Shown here piece after piece: positions 6,901 to 15,179 of a stretch of 30,215 nt of DNA. The notes under the pieces are model-generated. The model was not told the DNA's origin and searched no databases. It worked only from the letters and a program-made list of their open reading frames with translations. Made by a program: the position numbers and the translations under genes. Numbering within the stretch: position 1 is the first letter of the stretch; every line of letters begins with the position of its first letter. The DNA is from Fimenecus sp045593555. Its GTDB lineage: Bacteria > Bacillota > Clostridia > Oscillospirales > Acutalibacteraceae. Location of the stretch: NCBI GenBank assembly GCA_045593555.1, contig JAZNWU010000041.1, positions 1 through 30,215 on the forward strand, written 5' to 3'.

Positions 6901-7641
6901 ATGTCAGGACATTCAAAATGGAGTACCATTAAGAGAAAAAAGGAAAAAACCGATAATGCGAGAGCAAAAGTTTTCACTAAAATCGGTCGTGAAATCGCAG
7001 TTGCAGTTAAAGAGGGCGGACCGGACCCTGCCGGTAACTCAAAGCTCAAGGATGTAATTGCAAAGGCAAAGGCTGCTAACGTGCCAAATGATAATATCGA
7101 CAGAATTATCAAAAAGGCTGCAGGTGAAGGTAGTGGCGATAACTACGAAGAAATTACTTATGAAGGCTACGGCCCATCAGGTATCGCAGTTATCGTTGAA
7201 GCACTTACAGATAATCGCAACAGAACTGCTGCTGATGTTCGCCACTCTTTTGACAAGTTTGGCGGAAATATGGGTATGAGTGGTTGCGTTTCATTTATGT
7301 TCAGCCGTCAGGGTGTAATTCTCTTTGAAAAAGAGGGGATTGACGAAGACCAGCTTATGGAAGATGCGCTTGAAGCAGGTGCAGTTGACTTTATCGCAGA
7401 AGATGAAATCTATGATGTTCGTACAGAGCCAAACGATATGGGTGCTGTTCGTGATGACCTTGAAGCAAAGGGTTACAAGTTTGTTTCTGCAGAAGTTGAA
7501 TACGTTCCAAGCACATACACAACTCTCACAAATCCTGATGACATCAAGAATATGGGTAAAATGCTCGAGATGTTTGAGGATAATGACGACGTACAAAACG
7601 TATATCATAACTGGGAAAACGAAGACGACTACGAGGGATAA
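6901..7641 (+). CDS. yebC: YebC/PmpR family protein
   Basis: A 246-residue cytoplasmic protein of the YebC/TACO1 family. Members have been described as transcriptional regulators and, more recently, as factors that help ribosomes through difficult (proline-rich) stretches. The family start MSGHSKWSTIKRKKEKTDNARAK is present, followed by GGPDPAGNSKLKDVIAKAKAANVPNDNIDRIIKKAAGE, the EGYGPSGIAVIVEALTDNRNRT block and GGNMGMSGCVSFMF. Full family length. I start it at 6901, where homology begins and GGAAAGG sits 9 bases upstream; the open frame reaches back to 6856 but that would start inside the promoter. Single-gene transcription is likely. No clear terminator follows; a REP hairpin lies 37 bases downstream without a T tract on this strand. 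Confidence 0.96.
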   Translation: MSGHSKWSTIKRKKEKTDNARAKVFTKIGREIAVAVKEGGPDPAGNSKLKDVIAKAKAANVPNDNIDRIIKKAAGEGSGDNYEEITYEGYGPSGIAVIVEALTDNRNRTAADVRHSFDKFGGNMGMSGCVSFMFSRQGVILFEKEGIDEDQLMEDALEAGAVDFIAEDEIYDVRTEPNDMGAVRDDLEAKGYKFVSAEVEYVPSTYTTLTNPDDIKNMGKMLEMFEDNDDVQNVYHNWENEDDYEG

Positions 7642-7677
7642 TATATCCCATGCGTAGTGGCTGCAAAAACCAATCAA

Positions 7678-7704
7678 CGCGTAGTGGCAGGCTTCCACGC
7701 CTGC
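7678..7704 (+). repeat. REP palindrome, copy 2 (upstream of RAYT gene)
   Basis: Exact reverse complement of 3531-3557. GTAG (7681-7684) stands 5' of the GCAGGC/GCCTGC hairpin. It ends 13 bases before the RAYT start codon, so it may affect translation of the transposase. Confidence 0.92.
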
Positions 7705-7717
7705 AAATATTAGAATT

Positions 7718-8227
7718 ATGAATAAATTCCGTAAAAACATTCGTTTAAAAGGCTATGATTACAGTCAATCAGGCTTATATTTCGTTACTGTTTGTACGAA
7801 CTTCAAAGAAAAGATTTTGTGGCAAAAAGTAACAGATGGAAATGTGACTTTATCGTCTGCAGGAAAAATTGTTGATGATTGTATCAATTATGTTAGTACC
7901 AATTACGAAAATGTTGTAATAGATAAATATTGCATTATGCCAAACCATATACACTTGATTGTTGATTTGGGTATGAGCGAAAGCAGGCGTGGAAGCCTGC
8001 CACTACGCGACATTCAGAACCAAAACAACATTGAGTTAGGCAAGATAATTGGTAGAATGAAATCATATACAACAAAACGATACAGGGAATTATCCGGAAA
8101 ACAAAATGCAATTTTGTGGCAACACAATTTTTATGAGCATATTATCCGTAATGATGAGGATTATGCTGAAAAGTGGAAATACATTGATGAAAATGTGTTG
8201 AAATGGAATTTGGATTTCGATTATTGA
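7718..8227 (+). CDS. REP-associated tyrosine transposase (RAYT, Y1_Tnp family)
   Basis: A 169-residue single-strand DNA nuclease of the IS200-like Y1 superfamily. Visible family marks: RLKGYDYSQSGLYFVTVCT near the start, the HUH motif in MPNHIHLI (His77, His79), a KSYTTKRYRE helix (115-124), and the likely catalytic Tyr139 in LWQHNFYEHIIRNDEDY. The stretch S89-D98 (SRRGSLPLRD) is exactly the translation of a REP copy (7983-8009). It lies in the loop between the HUH strand and the following helix, which varies in this family, so the protein may still fold. ATG at 7718 has no convincing ribosome binding site; the upstream REP occupies that place. It ends 3 bases before glf. All key residues are present, so it is probably intact. 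Confidence 0.92.
   Translation: MNKFRKNIRLKGYDYSQSGLYFVTVCTNFKEKILWQKVTDGNVTLSSAGKIVDDCINYVSTNYENVVIDKYCIMPNHIHLIVDLGMSESRRGSLPLRDIQNQNNIELGKIIGRMKSYTTKRYRELSGKQNAILWQHNFYEHIIRNDEDYAEKWKYIDENVLKWNLDFDY
7983..8009 (-). repeat. REP palindrome, copy 3, in frame inside the RAYT gene
   Basis: Identical over 27 bp to 3531-3557. It is read through in frame by the transposase gene, which is kept open. The GTAG end is on the minus strand, inverted relative to copy 2. Confidence 0.92.
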
Positions 8228-8230
8228 TTT

Positions 8231-9337
8231 ATGAAAAACTATGATTATTTAATCGTGGGTGCAGGGCTTTTCGGTGCTGTATTTGCTCACGAAGCGACAA
8301 AACAAGGCAAGCGTTGCCTTGTGCTTGAAAAAAGAAATCATACGGGTGGTAATATCTACTGCGAAAATGTGGCGGATATTACTGTTCACAAGTACGGAGC
8401 ACATATTTTCCATACAAGCAACAAGCGTGTTTGGGATTATGTGACTTCACTTTGTGAGTTCAACGATTTCATCAACACACCAATGGCGAATTATGAAGGG
8501 AAACTCTATAATTTGCCGTTTAATATGAACACTTTTTCACAGATTTTCGGTGTAACGACTCCTGAAGAAGCAAAGGCTATTATCGATGAACAGCGTTCCG
8601 AAATAACAGGAGAGCCGAAAAACCTTGAAGAACAGGCAATCAGCCTTGTTGGTCGTGAGATTTACACAAAACTCGTAAAAGGTTATACGGAAAAGCAGTG
8701 GGGACGGGATTGTAAGGACTTACCTGCGTTTATAATAAAGCGTTTGCCTGTACGTTACACTTACGATAACAATTATTTCAATGACACTTATCAGGGTATT
8801 CCGATAGGTAGTTACAATAAGCTTATTGATAAATTGCTTGAGGGAATTGAAGTTCGTCTTGATACTGATTTTCTTTTGAACAAGGAAGAATATTTATCTC
8901 TTGCTGAAAAATGTGTCTATACCGGCACAATTGACAGTTATTTCGACTATTCTCTCGGTGAGCTTGATTATCGTAGCTTGCGATTTGAAACTGAAACACT
9001 CGATATAAAGGAATTTCAGCCTGTTGCAGTTGTCAATTACAATGAACGACAGATTCCGTTCACAAGAATTATTGAGCATAAGCATTTTGAGTTCGGGAAA
9101 CAGCCAAAAACTGTGATAACCCGTGAATATCCTGCCGATTGGGAGAAAGGCGACGAGCCTTATTATCCTGTGAATGATGACAGGAACAATGCTCTTTATG
9201 AGCAGTACAAAAAACTTGCCGAAAGTGAGAAAAATGTCATTTTTGGTGGTCGTTTAGGTCAATACAAATATTACGATATGGATAAATGCATTGAAGCATC
9301 TCTGCTTCTTTGTGAGGAGGAATTAGGTAATGAGTGA
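8231..9337 (+). CDS. glf: UDP-galactopyranose mutase
   Basis: Flavoenzyme that interconverts UDP-galactopyranose and UDP-galactofuranose, supplying galactofuranose for surface polysaccharide. The 368-residue protein has the N-terminal FAD-binding GAGLFG (10-15), LVLEKRNHTGGN, the HKYGAHIFHTSNKRVWDYV block, LPFNMNTF, KGYTEKQWGRD (the family's conserved Trp/Arg region) and the C-terminal GRLGQYKYYDMDK. Length is typical. It begins 3 bases after the RAYT gene and has no clear Shine-Dalgarno sequence, so it may depend on coupling or read-through from upstream. Its end overlaps the next glycosyltransferase by 8 bases. No signal peptide; cytoplasmic. Confidence 0.96.
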   Translation: MKNYDYLIVGAGLFGAVFAHEATKQGKRCLVLEKRNHTGGNIYCENVADITVHKYGAHIFHTSNKRVWDYVTSLCEFNDFINTPMANYEGKLYNLPFNMNTFSQIFGVTTPEEAKAIIDEQRSEITGEPKNLEEQAISLVGREIYTKLVKGYTEKQWGRDCKDLPAFIIKRLPVRYTYDNNYFNDTYQGIPIGSYNKLIDKLLEGIEVRLDTDFLLNKEEYLSLAEKCVYTGTIDSYFDYSLGELDYRSLRFETETLDIKEFQPVAVVNYNERQIPFTRIIEHKHFEFGKQPKTVITREYPADWEKGDEPYYPVNDDRNNALYEQYKKLAESEKNVIFGGRLGQYKYYDMDKCIEASLLLCEEELGNE

Positions 9338-10388
9338 TATTAAAATCACAGCCATAATGCCGGTCTATAACGTTGAAAATTTCATAGGAAAATGTATTGA
9401 AAGTCTGCAGAACCAGACTCTCACAGAATGGGAACTTATTGCCGTTGATGACGGTTCACCTGATAACTCGGGTGCTATCTGTGACGAATATGCAAAAAAA
9501 GACAGCAGAATTACCGTAATCCATAAGGAAAACGGTGGTGCACCGTCTGCCCGAAATACTGCTATTCCAATGGCTCGTGGTGAGTACCTTTATTTTGTGG
9601 ATTCCGACGACTGGGCAGAGCCTACAATGTTTGAGGATATGTACAATGCTGCAAAGAAAAACAATGCTCAACTCGTCGTTGCAGGTTTCTTTATCGACAC
9701 TTATCATTCCGATACGGAATTTTACACACAAAAGCAGACTGTACCTGCTAAAGAGTTTAAAACTCAAAGAGATTTCAGGGAATATGCTCATAAGATGTTC
9801 GACAAGAATTTGCTTTATACTCCTTGGAACAAGCTTTTCGAGAGAAAATATATAATGGACAATGATATTCGTTTTAAAAACACATTCTGGGATGATTTTC
9901 CGTTTAACCTTGATGTTGTCCGTGATGTTGAACGAGTGGTTTTACTCGAAAATTGTTATTATCACTTTATGCGTGCTCGTGCAGACAGCGAAACTGCAAA
10001 ATATCGCAGTGATATGTACGCAAAACGAGAAGAAGAACATGGCTGGATGCTCGATTTATATGAATATTGGAATGTAAATTCTGATGAAAGCTATGAAATG
10101 ATTAACCGTCGATATATCGAACGAGTAATCGGCTGTATTGAAAACGTAACAAATTCTGCCTGTACACTTTCTTTTAAAGAAAAAATGCAGGAGATTAAAT
10201 ATATGATTACAAGAGAACAAGTGCGAAAAGCATTGAAAATCGCAAAACCAAATTCCCTTGTAATGAAAATTATGCTCATTCCTGTTAAAATGAAATCTGC
10301 ATTTTTAACTTACCTTGAGGGTGCATTTATCTCAAAGGTTAAATCAGGAAATGTAAAACTTTTCGCAAAATTAAAGGCTAACAGATAA
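9330..10388 (+). CDS. Glycosyltransferase family 2
   Basis: A 352-residue GT-A fold enzyme that moves a sugar from a nucleotide donor to a surface glycan. Marks: ITAIMPVYNVENFIGKCIESLQNQT at the start, VDDGSPDNS (39-47), ENGGAPSARNTAIPMARGEYLYFVDSDDW with the metal-binding DSDD (91-94). The C-terminal third is basic and helical with no clear membrane span. GAGGAGG at 9314-9320 inside glf gives a good ribosome binding site, and the 8-base overlap implies coupling. Being next to glf makes a galactofuranosyltransferase role attractive, but the acceptor and donor cannot be read from the sequence. Confidence 0.93.
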   Translation: MSDIKITAIMPVYNVENFIGKCIESLQNQTLTEWELIAVDDGSPDNSGAICDEYAKKDSRITVIHKENGGAPSARNTAIPMARGEYLYFVDSDDWAEPTMFEDMYNAAKKNNAQLVVAGFFIDTYHSDTEFYTQKQTVPAKEFKTQRDFREYAHKMFDKNLLYTPWNKLFERKYIMDNDIRFKNTFWDDFPFNLDVVRDVERVVLLENCYYHFMRARADSETAKYRSDMYAKREEEHGWMLDLYEYWNVNSDESYEMINRRYIERVIGCIENVTNSACTLSFKEKMQEIKYMITREQVRKALKIAKPNSLVMKIMLIPVKMKSAFLTYLEGAFISKVKSGNVKLFAKLKANR

Positions 10389-10399
10389 GAGGTAATACA

Positions 10400-11197
10400 A
10401 TGTCTTTAAAAGATAAAAAGTTATTCTTACTTGATATGGACGGAACAATTTATGAGGGTGCTCGTCTTTTCGAATGTGTAAACGAGTTTCTTGCATATAT
10501 CGAGAGTGTCGGCGGACAGTATGTGTTCATCACAAACAATTCATCCCGTTCCGTTAAAGATTATGTTATAAAGCTTTCAAATATGGGAATTAAGGTGACT
10601 GAGGACAATTTCTTCACATCTTCTCAGGCAACTGCTTTATATCTTAACAAGCATTTCCCGAACAAGAAAATTTACTGTATGGGAACGGCTTCAATGATTA
10701 CTGAAATGGAAAAATACGGTGTCAATATCACAACTGAGGCAGACGAGGATACTGACTGTATCTGCGTCGGTTATGATACTGAACTTACATATAAAAAGCT
10801 GTGGGATGTGTCATATTTGTTGCAGACAAAAAAGGATATTCCTTATATCGCAACAAATCCTGACAGAGGCTGTCCTACTGAATTCGGTCTTGTACCTGAC
10901 TGCTTTGCAATGTGTGAAGCAATCAATTACGCAACTAACAGAAGACCTTTGTATATCGGCAAGCCTGACGGATTTATGATTGACTTTTCCGTTGAGCGTT
11001 CACCTTTTACAAAGGAAGAAACTGTCGTAATCGGTGACAGACTTTATACTGATATTGCATCGGGATATAATGCAGGTGTTGACACAATCTGTGTTTTAAG
11101 TGGCGAAAGCACAATGGCTGACATTGAAAACAGCGAAATCAAACCGACTTATGTCTGTCAGGATATAAAAGAAATACTTAAAGAATTGCAGGAGTAA
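10400..11197 (+). CDS. HAD-superfamily (NagD/HAD-IIA type) phosphatase
   Basis: A 265-residue Mg-dependent phosphohydrolase. Motif I DMDGTIYEG (Asp12, Asp14), motif II in ITNNSSRS (about 44-51), the lysine of GKPDGFM and the acidic motif VVIGDRLYTDIASGYNAG are all present, with the C2 cap between motifs II and III typical of NagD and p-nitrophenylphosphatase-like enzymes. The substrate is unknown; sugar phosphates or nucleotides are usual. AGAGGT lies 6 bases before the ATG. It follows the glycosyltransferase by 11 bases and precedes the DUF4364 gene by 5, in one operon. Confidence 0.93.
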   Translation: MSLKDKKLFLLDMDGTIYEGARLFECVNEFLAYIESVGGQYVFITNNSSRSVKDYVIKLSNMGIKVTEDNFFTSSQATALYLNKHFPNKKIYCMGTASMITEMEKYGVNITTEADEDTDCICVGYDTELTYKKLWDVSYLLQTKKDIPYIATNPDRGCPTEFGLVPDCFAMCEAINYATNRRPLYIGKPDGFMIDFSVERSPFTKEETVVIGDRLYTDIASGYNAGVDTICVLSGESTMADIENSEIKPTYVCQDIKEILKELQE

Positions 11198-11202
11198 AAG
11201 TT

Positions 11203-11757
11203 ATGGAATTTGATGCATTTGATGCAGGAATTGAACTTGGCGGTCTTCGTAGCCGTGACGATATCCGACTTCTCATTTGCTATCTGTTGAAGAGCATTGA
11301 CGCACCAATGACAAGACAGATGCTCAATGACTCAATGCAGGAGGACGGACTTGCAAACTTCTTTGAGGTTGGTCAGGCAATTGAAGAGCTTTTAAAAACA
11401 GGTAATATCACAGCTGATATTCTTGATGAGGAAGAAGTCCTCACAGTAACAGAAAAGGGCAGAGAAGCTGCTGAACTTTTGCAGACAAGTCTTCCACGAA
11501 CAGTCCGTGAAAAGGCAGTCAATTCTGCTATTCGACTTACAACAAGAGCAAAGGTCGAAAGAGATAATAAAATCGAGGTCAGAAAAGAAGACGACGGTGG
11601 CTACACCATCACATTCACACTTTTTGACCGTGGCACAGAATTGATGAAATTGTCAATTTATGTGGTTGACAGCCTTCAGCTTGAAACAGTTAAACAGAAT
11701 TTTATAAATGACCCTGTTAAAGTTTACTCCAGTATCATAACTTCTCTTACGGTGTAA
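11203..11757 (+). CDS. DUF4364 family winged-helix protein
   Basis: A 184-residue protein of the DUF4364 family, which is found mainly in Clostridia. The N-terminal half (about 20-95) reads as a winged helix: DIRLLICYLLKSIDAPMTRQML, an EVGQAIEELLKTGNI recognition region and an ILDEEEVLTVTEKGREAAELL wing. The C-terminal half (about 105-184) is a mixed alpha/beta domain with GGYTITFTLFDRGTELMKLSIYV. Probably a cytoplasmic DNA-binding regulator, with targets unknown. The ribosome binding site AGGAGT overlaps the end of the HAD gene. No terminator is seen; a repeat follows 19 bases on. Confidence 0.8.
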   Translation: MEFDAFDAGIELGGLRSRDDIRLLICYLLKSIDAPMTRQMLNDSMQEDGLANFFEVGQAIEELLKTGNITADILDEEEVLTVTEKGREAAELLQTSLPRTVREKAVNSAIRLTTRAKVERDNKIEVRKEDDGGYTITFTLFDRGTELMKLSIYVVDSLQLETVKQNFINDPVKVYSSIITSLTV

Positions 11758-11776
11758 ATGTAATTTGAGTTAGGAG

Positions 11777-11861
11777 GTCATTCTGAGCGAAGCGAAGAAT
11801 CTCTTTGAAAGGGTTATGTAAATTAAAATTACAAGTTATTCTGAGCATAGCGAAGAATCTC
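11777..11861 (+). repeat. GTCATTCTGAG-family repeat, copy 3 (two half units in tandem)
   Basis: A half unit at 11777-11804 and a variant half unit at 11835-11861 (GTTATTCTGAG...AGAATCTC) stand in the same orientation instead of head to head. The second ends 4 bases before the GIY-YIG start codon. Confidence 0.85.
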
Positions 11862-11865
11862 AAAA

Positions 11866-12147
11866 ATGTATTATGTATATATCTTAACGAATAAAACAAA
11901 TAAAGTGATGTATATTGGTGTCACAAATGATATAGCTCGCAGAGTTTATGAACACAGAAATCATTTGGTTGAAGGATTCACCTCAAAATACAATGTGACA
12001 AAGCTTGTTTATGTTGAAACAGCAAAAGATGTTCGTGATGCGATTCAACGGGAAAAACAATTAAAAGGTTGGATAAGAGCAAAGAAAAATGCTCTTGTAG
12101 AATCTGTTAATCCACAATGGAAAGATTTGTGGGATGAAATATTATGA
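11866..12147 (+). CDS. GIY-YIG nuclease domain protein
   Basis: A 93-residue protein that is one GIY-YIG domain of the small UPF0213/YhbQ-like class. It has YYVYIL (2-7), MYIGVTNDIARRVYEH (15-30) with the conserved YIG, Arg25 and His30, and the QREKQLKGW segment carrying the metal-binding glutamate. Function of these stand-alone domains is not settled; DNA repair or processing is supposed. No Shine-Dalgarno sequence is visible because a repeat unit ends 4 bases upstream of the ATG. Another repeat cluster starts 17 bases after the stop. The gene is thus boxed in by repeats and could have arrived with them (inference). Confidence 0.9.
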   Translation: MYYVYILTNKTNKVMYIGVTNDIARRVYEHRNHLVEGFTSKYNVTKLVYVETAKDVRDAIQREKQLKGWIRAKKNALVESVNPQWKDLWDEIL

Positions 12148-12164
12148 AAAGTCATAAAATATAG

Positions 12165-12283
12165 GTCACCCTGAACGAAGTGAAGGGTCTGCTAATTGAT
12201 GAAAGAGATTCTTCGTCGTTTTACTCCTCAGAATGACACGGAGTGAGTTTGTAGCAGAGATTCTTCGCTACGCTCAGAATGAC
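12165..12283. repeat. GTCATTCTGAG-family repeat, copy 4 (compound)
   Basis: Begins with a GTCACCCTGAACGAAGTG...GGGTC unit, followed by two minus-oriented units ending at 12237 and 12283 in CAGAATGAC. It fills the gap between the GIY-YIG gene and valS. Confidence 0.88.
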
Positions 12284-12318
12284 ATTAAACCAGTAAATAA
12301 TGTTTAAGGAGAATATAT

Positions 12319-15021
12319 ATGTCCAAGGAACTTGAAAAACAGTATAATCCGAAAAATGTTGAAGACAGGATTTACAAAACCTGGCTTGACAACAAATATT
12401 TCCACGCAAAACGTGAAGAAGGAAAAAAGACTTACACTATTGTAATTCCACCACCAAACATTACAGGTCAGCTTCATATGGGACATGCCCTTGATAACAC
12501 ATTACAGGATATTCTTATCCGTTATCACAGAATGGCAGGTTACGACACACTCTGGCTTCCCGGTACTGACCACGCATCTATTGCAACTGAGGCAAAAATC
12601 GTTGAAACAATGCGTAAAGAGGGTATCACTAAAGAAGATTTGGGCAGAGATGGTTTCTTAGAACGTGCTTGGGACTGGAAAAAGCAGTACGGTGGCAGAA
12701 TTATTGAACAGCTTAAGAAAATGGGTTCATCATGCGACTGGGACAGAGAAAGATTTACTCTTGACGAAGGTTGCAGTAAGGCTGTTAATGAGGTTTTCTG
12801 TCGTCTTTATGAAAAAGATTTGATTTATCGTGGCAACAGAATGGTAAACTGGTGTCCTTGCTGTAACACATCAATTTCTGATGCAGAGGTTGAATATGAA
12901 GAACAGGACGGTAGCTTCTGGCATCTTCTTTACACAGTTAAGGAAACAGGCGAAAAGCTTGAGCTTGCTACAACTCGTCCTGAAACAATGCTTGGTGATA
13001 CTGCAGTTGCAATTAATGTTGCTGACGAAAGATACAAGCATCTTCACGGTTGTCACGTAATTTTACCTTTACTTAACAAAGAAATTCCAATCGTTTGCGA
13101 CGAACACGCTGATATGACAAAGGGTACAGGTGTTGTTAAAATTACTCCTGCTCATGACCCTAATGACTTTGAGGTTGGACAGAGAAATAACCTTCCAATT
13201 GTTCGTACATTTACTTATGACGGTCACCTTACAGGTGCTGAAGATAAGAGAATTGCCGATGAGCTTATTGCAAGTGGTCGAGCAACAGAAAATGAACCTG
13301 AAGTTCTTGATTGTGGCAAGTACGCAGGTATGACAACAATGGAAGCAAGAAAAGCTATTCTTGAGGACCTTAAAGCAGGTGGCTACCTCAAGGAAGTTGA
13401 ACCTCGTAAACACGAAGTTGGTACTTGCTATCGTTGTCACAACACAATTGAACCAATGGTTTCAAAGCAGTGGTTCGTTCGTATGGTACCATTGGCAAAG
13501 CCTGCTATCGAAGCAGTAGAAAAAGGCGAAACAAAGTTCATTCCTGAAAGATTTACAAAGAACTATCTCAACTGGATGAACGGTACTCGTGACTGGTGTA
13601 TTTCTCGTCAGCTCTGGTGGGGACACAGAATTCCTGCTTGGTATTGTGACGATTGCGGTGAAACAATTGTTGCAAAGACAGAAGTAACTGCTTGTCCAAA
13701 ATGTGGCAGTAAACATCTTCGTCAGGATGAGGACACTCTTGATACATGGTTCTCATCAGCACTCTGGCCATTCTCAACACTTGGTTGGCCTGAACAGACA
13801 GAGGATTTGAAGCACTATTACCCGACAAATACACTTGTAACAGGTTACGATATTATCGGTTTCTGGGTTTCTCGTATGATTTTCTCTGCTCTTGAATACA
13901 CAGGACAAGTTCCATTTGATACTGTTCTTATTCACGGTCTTGTTCGTGATGCTCAGGGTAGAAAGATGTCAAAGTCATTGGGTAACGGTATTGACCCACT
14001 TGAAATTATCGACCAGTACGGTGCTGACGCTTTAAGATTTACTCTTGCAACAGGTAACAGCCCCGGAAATGATATGCGTTTCTCTGACGAAAAGGTTGAG
14101 GCAAGTCGTAACTTTGCTAACAAAATCTGGAATGCTGCTCGTTTCATTCTTATGAACCTTGATGAAAATGAATATGCACCTTATGTTCCAAAGAACCTTG
14201 CTATTGAAGATAAATGGATTTTAAGTAAGTACAACGACCTTGTAAAAGATGTTACTGATTCACTTGAAAAGTTTGAATTAGGTCTTGCAGTACAGAAACT
14301 CTACGATTTCATTTGGGACGTATTCTGTGACTGGTATATCGAAATTGCAAAAATCCGTCTTAACGGTGAATGTGCTACTGCAAAGGCTACTGTCAAAGCA
14401 GTTCTCGTTTATGTAATGTCAAATACTCTTAAACTCTTACATCCGTTTATGCCATTCATCACAGAAGAAATCTGGCAGACATTACCTCACGACGGTGATT
14501 CAATTATGATTTCAGAATGGCCTGTATTTACTGACGAGCTTTCATTCAAGGCTGACGAAGCAGAAATGGAAAGAGTTATGACAGCAATCAAGGCTGTTCG
14601 TAACCGTCGTGCAGAAATGAATGTTCCACCAACAAAGAAAGCAAAGATTTTCATTGAAACAGCTTATGAAAAGACATTCAGTGAAGGTGCAAACTTCTTC
14701 GTAAGACTCGCATCAGCAAGTGAAGTTGAAATTGTTAAGGGTTACGAAAATGATGAGGCAGTAGCGATTATCACAGAAGATGCAAGACTCTTTATCCCAC
14801 TTGATGAGCTTGTTGACTTCAAGGCTGAGCTGGAAAGACTTGAGAAAGAAAAAGCAGGTGTGCTTAAAGAAATCGCATTTGTTTCAGGCAAACTTAATAA
14901 CGAAAAATTCGTTGCAAAAGCACCTGAAGCACTTGTAAATGAACAGAGAGAAAAACTCGCAAAATATAACGAAAAACTTGCAATGTTAGAAGAAAGCATT
15001 GCAAAAATAAGCAATAAGTAA
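12319..15021 (+). CDS. valS: Valyl-tRNA synthetase
   Basis: Charges tRNA-Val and edits misactivated threonine. The 900-residue class Ia enzyme has PPPNITGQLHMGHAL (HIGH box HMGH 53-56), the CP1 editing domain (about 190-345, with TTRPETMLGDTAV and GTGVVKITPAHDPNDF), ISRQLWWGHRIPAWYC, a zinc-type CDDCG/CPKCG pair, GRKMSKSLGNG (KMSKS 549-553), the anticodon-binding domain and a C-terminal coiled coil (about 835-898). Length is normal. TAAGGAG (12305-12311) lies 7 bases before the ATG. The upstream space holds only repeats and about 35 bases; I see no T-box leader, which many Firmicute valS genes have, and no clear promoter. Confidence 0.98.
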   Translation: MSKELEKQYNPKNVEDRIYKTWLDNKYFHAKREEGKKTYTIVIPPPNITGQLHMGHALDNTLQDILIRYHRMAGYDTLWLPGTDHASIATEAKIVETMRKEGITKEDLGRDGFLERAWDWKKQYGGRIIEQLKKMGSSCDWDRERFTLDEGCSKAVNEVFCRLYEKDLIYRGNRMVNWCPCCNTSISDAEVEYEEQDGSFWHLLYTVKETGEKLELATTRPETMLGDTAVAINVADERYKHLHGCHVILPLLNKEIPIVCDEHADMTKGTGVVKITPAHDPNDFEVGQRNNLPIVRTFTYDGHLTGAEDKRIADELIASGRATENEPEVLDCGKYAGMTTMEARKAILEDLKAGGYLKEVEPRKHEVGTCYRCHNTIEPMVSKQWFVRMVPLAKPAIEAVEKGETKFIPERFTKNYLNWMNGTRDWCISRQLWWGHRIPAWYCDDCGETIVAKTEVTACPKCGSKHLRQDEDTLDTWFSSALWPFSTLGWPEQTEDLKHYYPTNTLVTGYDIIGFWVSRMIFSALEYTGQVPFDTVLIHGLVRDAQGRKMSKSLGNGIDPLEIIDQYGADALRFTLATGNSPGNDMRFSDEKVEASRNFANKIWNAARFILMNLDENEYAPYVPKNLAIEDKWILSKYNDLVKDVTDSLEKFELGLAVQKLYDFIWDVFCDWYIEIAKIRLNGECATAKATVKAVLVYVMSNTLKLLHPFMPFITEEIWQTLPHDGDSIMISEWPVFTDELSFKADEAEMERVMTAIKAVRNRRAEMNVPPTKKAKIFIETAYEKTFSEGANFFVRLASASEVEIVKGYENDEAVAIITEDARLFIPLDELVDFKAELERLEKEKAGVLKEIAFVSGKLNNEKFVAKAPEALVNEQREKLAKYNEKLAMLEESIAKISNK

Positions 15022-15032
15022 TTTAGTTCAGT

Positions 15033-15117
15033 GTCATTCTGAGCGAAGCGAAGAATCTCTAACAAATGAAACAATAAACCAACAGAGATTCTTCGTCATT
15101 ACGCTCCTCAGAATGAC
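15033..15117. repeat. GTCATTCTGAG-family repeat, copy 5
   Basis: The simplest form: one unit at the left and one inverted at the right (GTCATTCTGAG...CTCAGAATGAC) around a short AT-rich centre. It lies between valS and its terminator. Confidence 0.9.
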
Positions 15118-15130
15118 AATGCAACCAACA

Positions 15131-15175
15131 AAAAAGGAACTCCCGATTTGGAAGTTCCTTAATTTTTATGTATTT
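15131..15175. terminator. Bidirectional terminator between valS and the alcohol dehydrogenase
   Basis: Arms AAGGAACT (15134-15141) and AGTTCCTT (15153-15160), extended by two G-C pairs beyond a bulge, with T-rich sequence after it on the plus strand (15163-15177) and the complement of a run of A (15130-15135) on the minus strand. It serves two converging transcripts. Confidence 0.85.
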
Positions 15176-15179
15176 TTAA

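Larger units (their letters stand above)
7652..8227 (+). mobile_element. REP/RAYT unit (REPtron-like)
   Basis: A degenerate half REP (7652-7664), a complete REP (7678-7704), the RAYT gene (7718-8227) and a second complete inverted REP inside that gene (7983-8009). RAYTs are domesticated IS200/IS605-type HUH transposases associated with REP spread. The unit lies between yebC and glf and displaces any promoter glf might have had close to its start (inference). Confidence 0.85.

Noticed and set aside
7678..7704. Terminator for yebC
   Set aside because: The hairpin is a REP and is followed by AAATATT, not by a T tract, on the plus strand.
7291..7740. Open frame of 149 codons on the minus strand
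   Set aside because: Antisense to yebC and the start of the RAYT gene; both of those are clear families.
12121..12318. T-box leader for valS
   Set aside because: The space is filled by the compound repeat. I find no T-box consensus, specifier stem or terminator/antiterminator pair.
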